From Acanthosepion esculentum (lineage: Eukaryota; Mollusca; Cephalopoda; Sepiida; Sepiidae): a DNA stretch of 64,000 nucleotides. Where the stretch lies: positions 26,434,190-26,498,189 of the forward strand of contig OZ038495.1 in NCBI GenBank assembly GCA_964036315.1, in the 5' to 3' direction. Both the position numbers and the translations under genes were made by a program. A model generated the notes under the pieces. That model did no database searches and was not told the DNA's origin. It was given only the letters and a program-made list of their open reading frames with translations. Each line of letters opens with the position of its first letter. Position 1 is the first letter of the stretch. This document shows positions 27,673-36,710 of this stretch, in pieces.

Positions 27673-27813
27673 GGGCACCTCAAGGTGGTGTAATGGTTAG
27701 CAAGCTCGTCTCGCTAGAATAATTACGACTGAGTAGTTAGTTCAATCTTCACTGGGTGCCTCTTACTTTCGGCCTTGTGCCACATCCAAGCTACGCTTGG
27801 AAAATCACTACTA
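27673..27813 (+). mobile_element. tRNA-derived SINE family A, copy with intact TSD
   Basis: A 141-bp element flanked by the perfect 11-bp duplication AAAATTCGTTT (27662-27672 and 27814-27824). The head looks like a tRNA: GGGCACC start pairing with GGTGCC near 27755-27760, an A-box-like TGGTTAGCAAGC (27694-27705) and a B-box GTTCAATC (27740-27747). The body is very short, and the 3' part is TTTCGGCCTTGTGCCACATC, the same tail as the LINE ending 200 bp upstream. RNA polymerase III would transcribe it from the internal boxes; reverse transcription would depend on a LINE. The intact duplication marks it as a comparatively young insertion. Confidence 0.88.
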
Positions 27814-28014
27814 AAAATTCGTTTTATATTCAGTAACATATGTATTCATCTCCATGATGATAAAAAAAATATTTAAACTATTTAAAAATGTAAACAAATT
27901 TTACTAAAACTATTATTTTAAAAACATTCTTTTAGTGCTATTTTACTTAACTTAATTGTCGTCGAAGAATACAATAAAGACTGAATATCTATGACTATTT
28001 TCCTTTTTGCTTTC

Positions 28015-28236
28015 TATTGGGTCGGTGCACAATTATCAGGCATTTTTAAACAATATTTATGAAAAAAGAAACAATTCAACAATAACATTTTAAAGTAAAT
28101 ATGATTACCAACACGCATTTTTATAACCTGAAAATAAAAATAATATTTTTTATTAAAAAAAGTAAACAAAACAGCAATTTTTATTAACAAATAACTCGCC
28201 GACAAAAACGCCTGATAATTATGTACCAACCCAATA
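28015..28236. mobile_element. Mariner-type MITE
   Basis: A 218-bp element (28017-28234) bounded by TA dinucleotides (28015-28016, 28235-28236). Its terminal inverted repeats start TTGGGTCGGTGCAC (left) and TTGGGTTGGTACAT (right, reverse complement) and match at 22 of 25 positions. The TTRGGTYGGTNCA pattern with TA target duplication is typical of Tc1/mariner elements. The interior is AT-rich with no transposase, so it depends on an enzyme supplied elsewhere. Confidence 0.85.
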
Positions 28237-28299
28237 TTTGTTGACTCGTTTTCCTTATCAGTTATGCTGAAAAAACTTCCCCAGAGCTTTTATCGGATA

Positions 28300-29076
28300 A
28301 AGAAATATTATTGTCATGAAGGCGATATTTGTTTAAGATATCGATAACAGCGGGTTTAAAGGTACGGCACAAGGATCTATTTGAATTGTTAAGAAAACTT
28401 GATCTATTTGGAAAGGATGTTAGAGTAAGCCGGAATTTGTATTTGGAGGAAAGCGCCCGCATACGGATAGAAAATGAATTGGGTAGCTCCACAGAAATAG
28501 GAAGGGGTGTAAGACAATAAGGTGTCTTCTCTCCAGATGTACTCAATCTCGACAGCGAGGTTTTATTATCGCTGGGCATAATCTTAGCAGCATAAGATAC
28601 ACAAATGACCCTATGCTGATGACTGACACAAAAGGAAAACTACAGGAGCTACGAGACAAGGTAGTAAGGGGAAGGAGTGATAAAAAGACTAACCATCAAC
28701 TACAATGATACAGAAATTATGACCATCAGCAAGCCAAAGGTCGAAAATGGGAACTACGAATTGTGAATGCTGGACAATCTCCACACATATGAAGAGACAA
28801 CTGAAGGCCACAGAAATGCAATTCTACAGAAGGATGCTGAGAATTTCATGGACGGGGTTAGTAATCAACGAGGAAGCCTTAAAATAAAATGGCAACAAAA
28901 ATACCACTTAGAATCAGAATCAGAAAGTGACATAATGAGGAAGAAGGGCTTGGAAAGGTTAAGCCTTCAGGGAATATTGATGGTAAGAAGAGACAGGAAA
29001 AATCAGCGATCCACATAGTGTGTTAATGCAGAGGAGAACGGCGGTGCGGGGTTGGCAAAGGGAGAAACACTGGTAA
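28300..29076 (+). pseudogene. RTE-like LINE reverse transcriptase, internally deleted
   Basis: From 28350 one frame reads VRHKDLFELLRKLDLFGKDV, then NLYLEESARIRIENELGSS and RGVRQ, the palm region of RTE-type reverse transcriptases. The catalytic YADD box region (about 28600-28630) is degenerate. A linker like GKLQELRDKVV follows, and then the C-terminal ECWTISTHMKRQL and MQFYRRMLRISWT segments at about 28765-28860, with far less sequence between them than in an intact protein, so a large internal deletion is likely. Frames change several times and stops are frequent. The 3' end continues into the 49-bp tandem repeats. It is related to, but diverged from, the LINE end at 26827. Confidence 0.8.
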
Positions 29077-29519
29077 GAGTCACTAGGGATAAGAAATGTT
29101 GGAGAGTCATGATCACCCATGTCTTGAGTCACTAGGGATAAGAAATTATGGAGAGTCATGATCACCCATGTGTTGAGTCACTAGGGATAAGAAATTTTGG
29201 AGAGTCATGATCACCCATGTCTTGAGTCACTAGGGATAAGAAATGTTGGAGAGTCATGATCACCCATGTCTTGAGTCACTAGGGATAAGAAATGTTGGAG
29301 AGTCATTATCACCCATGTCTTGAGTCACTAGGGATAAGAAATTTTGGAGAGTCATGATCACCCATGTCTTGAGTCACTAGGGATAAGAAATGTTGGAGAG
29401 TCATGATCACCCATGTCTTGAGTCACTAGGGATAAGAAATGTTGGAGAGTCATGATCACCCATGTCTTGAGTCACTAGGGATAAGAAATGTTGGAGAGTC
29501 ATGATCACCCATGTCTTTA
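29077..29519 (+). repeat. 49-bp tandem repeat expanded from LINE C-terminal codons
   Basis: Nine units starting GTCACTAGGGATAAGAAATG, each spelling VTRDKKCWRVMITHV in one frame, the family's terminal TRDRxKWRxMIxHV block. Since 49 is not a multiple of three, successive units change frame. The last unit is followed by the original end of the ORF and then a (TAA)n tail at about 29534-29572. Units differ only by single changes (TGTT/TTTT/TTAT). Confidence 0.92.
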
Positions 29520-29531
29520 GGGGATGTGGTA

Positions 29532-29563
<32 letters not shown>

Positions 29564-29572
29564 TAATAATAA

Positions 29573-30895
29573 TTCAACTAACAACTGTGTCATTCTATCC
29601 ACCATAATACTTACTAATTAGATTTTGCCGTTGAATGCGAAATTCTACGCAAAAGAAAAACAAACAATATATATATGCAAATTGGCAATTCATAATTTCA
29701 ATCATTTTGATGTCGATCAGCTATGACGACTTCGCCGTTGAAATTTATATTATTTGAGGAAACTCCGATTAGGTGAGATTCAGAACAAGGAACTAGATGC
29801 TGTTTTTTATGTTTTGCTGATCCTTATTGTACTTTTGAGCATCAGTATGTTAAGATTTGAGTTCAGAGCCAGTGTTACATTTTGAAACAAGATCATTGGC
29901 TGTCATTATTTGCTGATGCACTGGCGTTGGTTAAGCGCGAGTCTGTAAATTCCAATCTCTATACAGAAACCCGCACCAGGACAGAAAACTGGGCTAAGTA
30001 TATATTTCCATTATAAAACATAGTTTTTAATCTCTTTTTCATCCTATCTTTTCTCCGGCCATCAAATTAAGTTGTGCGGATTCAGAATATAGAAGAATCT
30101 TTCTGACTAATTGCCGAAAAATTCTTCGATGAAAAGCAATAAAATGAATCAGTAAATAGTGGAGAAACGAATGAAAACTGAAAGATAAACGTGGAATAAT
30201 AAAATTGCTTAATCTCCGAAGAACAGGACATTTTGAATATGCCTCTATTTTTGTTATGTTTTTTTTTTTGTCTCTTTATTTAGGGGCTCGAAATTATTTA
30301 GCCAAACAGGAATAAAAAAGTATAATTTTCTTTTATAATTATTGCACAACCAACAACAATATCTTTGGAGTTAATATTAGTGAGCCCAGTTTAGTTTTTG
30401 TTCTCAAACGGTTTATGGCATGTAGAAAGAAATATTCCGGCGTATAGGCCGAAATCCTAAATACAGGAATTAACATCTCATTATAGGTTTGATTTTATTT
30501 TGGGGATTATGGTTACCGAGATATATTAAAGACGAGAAATTTTTTTGTAAATAATTGTTCGAAAACAATTATTCGAAAAACATTTATTCGAATTGTAATT
30601 TTTTTTAATAAAAATTAACCCCATGGACAATTATATTGAATGATAATTATTCGAAATATCTATGTTTGAAATATGTATGTGGTCTTGCAGTGAGTGCGTC
30701 AATGCTGATTTACCTAGAACTAATAGTAATAACAGCTGGCCAATCGTATTCGAGGATACTAGGGCGGATAGTTAATCCCTATTGCAGGCACATTTGCGTT
30801 TGTTCAACACCCACAGAGCCAACTTGTAGTTCTACAGTTTCTGGGAGAGAACGTGTTATCTAGCATGATGAACAATCTGAACAACGCCAGCACAC
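29573..30895. other. Unassigned stretch
   Basis: AT-rich with short open frames lacking family features. Small repeated bits such as ATTATTCGAA occur around 30560-30660. I see no gene, RNA or assignable repeat. Confidence 0.5.
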
Positions 30896-31143
30896 TCAAA
30901 CGTTCGGACACGATGACTTGTAACTTCGTGCTAGCACAGTTATCGTCGGCCTAATTTTACTCACAAGGCTTGGGTTAGATCGTGGTATGGTTTCCAGGCA
31001 CTTTCTAAAGGTGCCGCACGCTGGGATCGTTCCACTCCAGACCGATAACGTCAGGAACTTTCCTTCCTGACAAATCAACCGTGGTGAATTTCGAACCAGA
31101 GTCTCATGGTCAGAAAGCAAACGTCCTAACTACTCGCACTTGA
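30896..31143 (-). mobile_element. Possible tRNA-derived SINE (minus)
   Basis: The minus strand has GTGCGAGTAGTTAGGACG (31122-31139) at A-box position and GGTTCGAAATT (31087-31097), a good B-box, spaced as in a tRNA gene. The following 190 bases are unique here and GC-richer than their surroundings. It is a single copy in the window and no target-site duplication was seen. A degraded tRNA gene is the alternative, but no cloverleaf could be closed. Confidence 0.45.
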
Positions 31144-32640
31144 AGGATGGAATAGGGCTATTTTTGCAGGAAGTGTTACCCCATCATTCCACAATACAGA
31201 AATTCTTAGATTTGCAAGAAATTCATGTGGCAAAAGAGCAGATTGCCAAAATATCAAGAGCGCCAAGAAATACCGCGACGCAAATGGAAAACTTAAAAAA
31301 TTAGTGGCATCCTTTAACGAGTACTTTTCAGTGGTTGACTATTTGCGTGCAGTATCATATAACTTAAGGTTATAAAGATTTTTCTTACTAAATTGTTTTA
31401 TTAACGATCTTTCCATTTCGAATAATTATCATTTGGTTATTTCCTCTTTTAATTTTTACATTTTTATTGCAATAAAGAATTTTGCATTTCGAATAATTAG
31501 CAGTTAGGATAATTGTCCTATCGATTAATTTTCATTCAAACAATTTACAATTCAAATAAATGTTGTTGTTGGTCACGCGCATAACAAAACACAATAAAAA
31601 AAGGAAAGACCATGATAGTCAATAAAATGTAAAAAATAGGTTTTTATTCTTTCAGTGCCGCCCGGTACCAAATGATCCACGGCTCGGTAGAAGATAAGAG
31701 GAAAGATCCCCCCAAAAGACAGAAAGTTGATACTCAATGACAAAGTATTAAACCAACAGAACATATATTACTAGGTTTTATACATTTTAAAGCTAAATTG
31801 TTATAGTTACACACAACAATACTGAATTTTGTATACTCTTATTTGCAAATACAGATTCCCGGCAGGGAGCCTCCTGCTGGACGAAGGAAGAGTAGAACAA
31901 ATGGAGTTTTGTCCGCATGCGACTGCAAAGAACGCTTTGATAGAAACTTTGTATCGTTAAATGTCTACTTGATTTTATTGACTTTAATTTTCAAGTTTGG
32001 CAATCTATATTCATGGAGCGTTTAATAAAGAATGTACTTATTATTAAATGAGATAAATATGGTTACCAATGTTCATATCAAAATTCTTTTTTTTTTTTTA
32101 ATAATGAACATTTTTTCACCTAGAATTGAGCCGAAAAACTGAGATTTGTAAAACTTGTAAAAGCAAAAGAGAAAGAAAATCGAATTCTACTTAGCAAACT
32201 TTGTTCAAGGAAGACAATGGGTGTTTATATTAATAAGTCAAATATTGAATTGATTGCTTTTGAGTTGTTGTCTGGGAAGTGACACGAAGACGCCAATTAA
32301 TAACATGAGGAGAGTAATATAAATATACAGGACAATGACGCCGGATTTCGAGGTCAAAATTCACTCCAAATGTCTGAGTTAAATAGCATATTTTTGTAAG
32401 GGGGAGATATTTATATGTAATAAAGAGCAGTTTTATTGTAACATTAAAGGTTGCATTCTCTTAAAGTAAAAGAGAAAATGACTGAGACTTTATTTTTGTG
32501 GTGGTGACAGTGATATGATAATTTATTTATTATTATTGACTGACTGGTTTTGGTTTTCAGTATTAATAATGGATAAAGCAGTCGTTTTGCTGCCACTGTT
32601 TAGTGAAGATATTTGAGAAGATAAGTATACACTTCACTCT
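31144..32640. other. Unassigned stretch
   Basis: No long open frame, and no family motif recognised on either strand. T/A homopolymer runs occur near 32085-32100. Confidence 0.5.
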
Positions 32641-32647
32641 GTCTCCT

Positions 32648-32970
32648 CATTGTGGTGTGATAGTGACAAGAATTTTGTGGAACAAACTCCCGAGTGAATG
32701 CTTTCCTGACAATTTTCGTCGATGGCTAACCCATATCTATCCTTCGTCTTCACAATACCCTTTTGCTTCCCATTTTCTCCTCTCTTACAATCTCACTCAG
32801 TAACTCTGTTATTTCGCGTTTACTTTCATAACATTGAGTCAAATAAGTAGTGCGGCTATACGATTTATTTCGCATTCTGGGCTTCTCCAATGCACCCAAG
32901 GGACACAACGCATGAAAACTGAAAAGTTATTACATTCCTCTTATCAAATAAATATAAAAAAGACTATGCG
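32648..32970 (+). pseudogene. Jockey-like LINE, extreme C-terminus and 3' UTR
   Basis: The frame at about 32655-32720 reads VTRILWNKLPSECFPDNF, the usual LWNSLP-type end of this LINE group's ORF2. Its continuation to 32803 is diverged, with no family features. Everything upstream is absent, consistent with 5' truncation. The following bases to about 32970 are taken as its 3' untranslated part, which is less certain. Confidence 0.55.
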
Positions 32971-33030
32971 TTATAATTAGAGTAAATTTGCTAATGTGGA
33001 ATCAAATAGGATAATGCAGAATATAAAGAA

Positions 33031-33068
33031 TATCTATCTATCTATCTATCTATCTATATATATATATA
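33031..33068. repeat. (TATC)n(TA)n microsatellite
   Basis: About seven TATC units followed by TA units, directly at the 3' end of the minus-strand Penelope-like copy. Confidence 0.9.
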
Positions 33069-33345
33069 TTTGATAGTTATATATTTAGGCAGCAATCCTT
33101 CGTTTATGCATGTTTCATTAAAAACGACAGACAAGGTACTATGTTTGAGCTTTTTATTTAATTTTTCTTGTGTTCGAACAAGAGCTTTCTTTACAGGACA
33201 AAGGGCGTGTAAGAACTGTCCAAATGTTTTATGTTTCCGAGCGCTTTCGGCTATACCTTTAGCCATTATCAAGGATGATTCGATTTTTCAGCTTAATTGA
33301 GTGTGTGCATTATGTGTATGTCTTAGAGTGTAGTAGGGATGTTTT
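33066..33345 (-). mobile_element. Penelope-like 3' end, copy c (minus)
   Basis: Reverse complement of the non-coding part of copy d (33965-34205), nearly identical over more than 200 bases. On the minus strand it has a short frame MIMAKGIAESARKHKTFGQF that simply reads through the 3' region. The hammerhead-like core is best here: CATCC (helix I), TTGATAA (33266-33272), stem GGCTA/TAGCC, then GAAAGCGCTC (33239-33248) followed by GGAAA. It ends in the TA/TATC tract. Confidence 0.6.
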
Positions 33346-33380
33346 TAATTTGCGAATACGGTGAGCCCATTGTGGTTTTG

Positions 33381-33706
33381 TTGTAGATAAATACACAGGA
33401 CTGCGTAGTTACATCGTCAACATGCACAGCGATGGAATAGACAACACTTAGAGGAACTATAAAAATCACAAAGACGAGCTCGCTAGCTCAAGAGTTCAGA
33501 CAAAATGATCCCCAAACACTATTGCATGCGAGGAAATATTAATATACTCTATCTACTACAACTCAGCATGTCCAACCGATACAGTTGCAGGCACAGCCTG
33601 GCCAAATACCAGATCAAACGCCATCACCACCAAACCGCCATATGAGAACAAGAAAGCCCTCATCAAAGTTTAAGGACTTATCATGTATAAATAAATAAAC
33701 AAATAA
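33381..33706 (+). repeat. Long inverted repeat, left arm
   Basis: Reverse complement of 36395-36702; shared blocks include GCCATCACCACCAAACCGCC and GAGCTCGCTAGCTCAAGAG. The arms are about 326 and 308 bp. The left has about 18 extra bases near 33655. No coding content is recognised. It sits between opposed Penelope-like 3' ends c and d. Confidence 0.92.
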
Positions 33707-33713
33707 TAATTTT

Positions 33714-33775
33714 GTTAGATGAGGTATTATGTACACTATTTACATTATTCGGACTATTGTCCTCATCTTTGTTGA
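33714..33775 (-). mobile_element. SINE family B, 3' fragment
   Basis: Only the tail of the family-B SINE: on the minus strand GATGAGGACAATAGTCCGAA then AATGTAAATAGTG. It matches 35534-35572 and lies between the inverted arm and Penelope-like copy d. Confidence 0.7.
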
Positions 33776-33814
33776 CATTTGATAGAAGCAGGTAATATGT
33801 TTGTGTTTTCTACG

Positions 33815-34205
33815 AGTATGAAAACACAAATATATTAACTGCATCCACCTTCAAAAAAAGATTAAAAATAATGGAGGCTTTAATAATAAAAAAGAAAAAG
33901 CCAACTCTTAACAATATTAACTACGAACAAAGCCACAATGTGCTAACCGTATTCGGAAATTAAAAACATCCCTACTACACTCTAAGACATACACATAATG
34001 CACACACTCAATTAAGCTGAAAAATCAAATCATCCTTGATAATGGCTAAAGTTATACCCGAAAGCGCTTGGAAACATAAAACATTTGGACAGTTCTTACA
34101 CGCCCTTTGTCCTGTAAAGAAAGCTCTTGTTCGAACACAAGAAAAATTAAATAAATAGCTCAATCATAGTACCTTGTCTGTCGTTTTTAATGAAACATGC
34201 ATATA
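33815..34205 (+). mobile_element. Penelope-like 3' end, copy d (coding end intact)
   Basis: The frame ending at the TAA 33961-33963 keeps the C-terminus of a GIY-YIG endonuclease: STFKKRLKIMEALIIKKKKP followed by TLN and LTVFGN. The ALIIKKKKPTLN block with its Asn is typical of the C-terminal end of the GIY-YIG domain in Penelope-like elements. That domain nicks DNA for target-primed reverse transcription. After the stop comes the non-coding end with TTGATAA (34036-34042), a short stem and GAAAGCGCTT (34060-34069). The hammerhead-like helix I bases CATCC/GGAAA persist, but the cleavage-site C is T. The rest of the element is absent. Confidence 0.65.
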
Positions 34206-34803
34206 TATGTATGTATAATCAACCGGAAGTCCGAAGAGTGAAAATGGAATTTTGTCTGTAGTTTTTCATCTGTCTTTTATCTTGTCAGCGGGATTTCTCC
34301 AAAATTCCTTGTGTTGGTCAAACGGTCTCGTTTGGGTTGTTATTTGGGATGAGGGCGGGATGAAAACAGGCCGCCCGAGAATCATTTGGCCAGTCTGATA
34401 ATTTTATGGGGACCTCTGCTGGTGGGGGTGGGCGCGCATGTATTTTTGGTCCTTGAATAGGGAGTGAGTAGGGTATGCGTGAGCGTGTATACTGAGGTGG
34501 GTGTGTGTGATCACTTGACTCATTAAAGAGTGTGTATGAGATGATGTGCGTACGTGAATAGATCCGTGTGGGTGTGGGTGTGGGTGAGTAAGTTGTGATT
34601 TGCAGGGTTATATATTAGAACTATCTATATTGTTAGTTTATGACTTGGCCCGGCTAGACAATATGTTTCCGAGCGCCGTCTCCACTTAACTTCAAGGAAT
34701 CCTAAAATCTTTCTAATGTTATCTTATCTAAACTTTTCCTTTATCTCATTATAGCGAATTTAGCATTGGTTTTGAAATCGGCTGTCCTAGGCGTGCAGAT
34801 GTA

Positions 34804-34851
<48 letters not shown>

Positions 34852-35159
34852 TGTGTGTGCATTGTGTGTGTATGTATGCGTTGTAGGGGTCTGGGCGGGA
34901 GTATAAGATTTTATCGCCTATGGGGTGAGTGTGTCGCCAAGAAATGTACACTCTTCCGGTATATATTCGGACGTTTGAAAATACGCACCCTTTTCTCACT
35001 GAAACCCCTCTTTAAATCTTCCCTCTGTTAGATTTTAATGCCCTCTCCACCTTTGGACCTCCCTGTCTCTCTCGTCTGTCACCCCTCTATATAGATCACA
35101 GGTCCCCCACACTATCACACATACTCTCACCAATTTTTCCCGGAGTTGTTTTTCTGTTT
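34206..35159. other. Unassigned stretch with G/T-rich block
   Basis: The plus strand is rich in GTGTG and GGGTG between 34430 and 34600, contains (TA)n at 34807-34849, and becomes C/T-rich at 35000-35150. No coding frame or known repeat is recognised. It may be the outer part of the repeat that continues at 35160. Confidence 0.5.
34807..34849. repeat. (TA)n microsatellite
   Basis: Pure TA run flanked by GATGTA and GATGTGTG. Confidence 0.95.
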
Positions 35160-35325
35160 TCTTTTTGAATCTGTAGGTCTGATGAATTGGATCGTTCTTA
35201 CGATTCCAATGGAATAAATTATGACCATGGAATATTAGTGTTTAAGTCTTTTTATTATATCCTTACTCTGTCCTGGACATCGAGTTCTACCTGGATCATA
35301 TCCTCTTGGAATTATTTTTATACAT
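35160..35325 (+). repeat. TA-linked dispersed repeat, copy 3
   Basis: Matches the reverse complement of 718-888. Contains AGGTCTGATGAATTGGATCG and a local hairpin ATTGGATCG/CGATTCCAAT (one bulge), followed by TAGTGTTTAAG and GTCCTGGACATCGAG. Another TA tract (35384-35456) follows. Confidence 0.7.
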
Positions 35326-35381
35326 ATATGTATGTGTATATATAATTGCATATGTATGTGTATATTCACCACTAATATTGT

Positions 35382-35383
<2 letters not shown>

Positions 35384-35456
<73 letters not shown>
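35384..35456. repeat. (TA)n microsatellite
   Basis: Pure TA run of about 73 bases between the TA-linked repeat and a SINE-B copy. Confidence 0.95.
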
Positions 35457-35459
<3 letters not shown>

Positions 35460-35533
35460 GAATTTAAAAATAACAAAGTCAATGATTTTAAATTATATTC
35501 ATTGTGTTTGAAAATTAAATCATATTTTCCTTA

Positions 35534-35826
35534 TTTACATTATTCGGACTATTGTCCTCATCTTTGTCGCCATATTTATTACAACGTTTCGGCCGTAGTA
35601 CGCTCCAGCCTTCTTCAGATGGTTAGAATGTCGAACTAAACCTTTTATTTCGCTCACTGGAGTAGACTGTTCTAGTTCCACGTGCCATGTCTAATGGATG
35701 TCAGTTATCAGTTATCTCCTGTTAATTCCCCTCTCCAAGTTCTCCACTGCCTTAACTGGGTATTGATCTCACACTCTTTGGGTCCTGTCACTGGATTTAA
35801 CTAACGCCTTTATCCACTGTGCCATG
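35534..35826 (-). mobile_element. SINE family B, copy 1 with tRNA-like head
   Basis: On the minus strand: GGACACATGGCACAGTGG head containing the A-box TGGCACAGTGG (35814-35824), B-box-like GAGATCAATACC (35759-35770), then a body with GGCACGTGGAACTAGAACAG. A hammerhead-like core (35575-35630) comes next, and a tail with AATAATGTAAATAA. Pol III transcription from the internal boxes is expected. Apparent proteins across it are not conserved as proteins. An inverted partner copy follows at 36096. Confidence 0.8.
35573..35630 (-). ncRNA. Hammerhead-like core, SINE-B copy 1
   Basis: Minus strand: CTGAAGA (35612-35618), stem GGCTG/CGGCC with one G-T pair, GAAAC (35586-35590) and the palindrome ACGT before T. 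Core bases are intact apart from one extra A between CTGAAGA and helix II. Helix I pairing is weak. Confidence 0.4.
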
Positions 35827-36095
35827 TGTCCTTGAATTTCTGGGTATTATAAACCTAATGTCTTCAGCAACCTTTTTTACCAGTGCTCATTTTGCAATTT
35901 TTGCTCTTATCAAATATGTTTTTACCAGAACTCATATTGGAATTTTTGTTGTTATTATCGCTTTTCTCTGGCACTCCTTATTACTGGTTCCCATATTGTA
36001 TTCATTTCTATGCTTGGTCGGCTTAGGAGATTTTTTGTGGCCTAGCATATGAGCTGATTCCTTAAGTTTACGAATTTTCCAACGGTGTTCTTTGT

Positions 36096-36340
36096 TTGGA
36101 GAGGGGAATTACCAGGAGATAACCGATAACTGACATCCATTAAACATGGCACGTGGAACTAAAAGAGTCTTCCCCAGTGAGCGAAATAAAGGGTTCAGTT
36201 CGACATACCAACCACTTGAAGAAGGCCGGAGCGTACAACGGCCGAAACGTTGTAATAAATATGGCGACAAAGATGAGGACAATAGTCCGAATAATGTAAA
36301 CAGTGTACATAATACCTCATCTCAGAAATATAGGCAGATA
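36096..36340 (+). mobile_element. SINE family B, copy 2 (head missing)
   Basis: Inverted relative to copy 1 and about 270 bp from it. It starts within the body (GGAGAGGGGAATTA) and lacks the tRNA-like head. It contains GGCACGTGGAACTAAAAG, the hammerhead-like core, and the tail through ACCTCATCTCAGAAATATAG. A 78-residue open frame crosses it by chance. Confidence 0.78.
36205..36262 (+). ncRNA. Hammerhead-like core, SINE-B copy 2
   Basis: TTGAAGA (36216-36222; first core base C is T), stem GGCCG/CGGCC, GAAAC (36244-36248) and ACGTT. The C-to-T change at the core should abolish cleavage. Confidence 0.35.
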
Positions 36341-36394
36341 CATATTTTCCTTGTTCCTGGAAATAAAGAAAAATTGGTTTAAGAAAAAAAGTTA

Positions 36395-36702
36395 GTATTT
36401 GTTTATTTATTTATACATGATAGGTCCTTTCTTGTTCTCATATGGCGGTTTGGTGGTGATGGCGTTTGATCTGGTATTTGGCCAGGCTGTGCCTGCAACT
36501 GTATCGGTTGGACATGCTGAGTTGTAGTAGATAGAGTATATTAATATTTCCTCGCATGCAATAGTGTTTGGGGATCATTTTGTCTGAACTCTTGAGCTAG
36601 CGAGCTCGTCTTTGTGATTTTTATAGTTCCTCTAAGTGTCGTCTATTCCATCGCTGTGCATGTTGACGATGTAACTACGCAGTTCTGTGCATTTATCTAC
36701 AA
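36395..36702 (-). repeat. Long inverted repeat, right arm
   Basis: Reverse complement of 33381-33706. Together the arms enclose about 2.7 kb that includes Penelope-like copy d and SINE-B copies 1 and 2. Confidence 0.92.
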
Positions 36703-36710
36703 CTATTCCT

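Noticed and set aside
31087..31139. A functional tRNA gene on the minus strand
   Set aside because: A and B boxes are present, but the acceptor and anticodon stems cannot be closed, so a tRNA-derived SINE is more likely.
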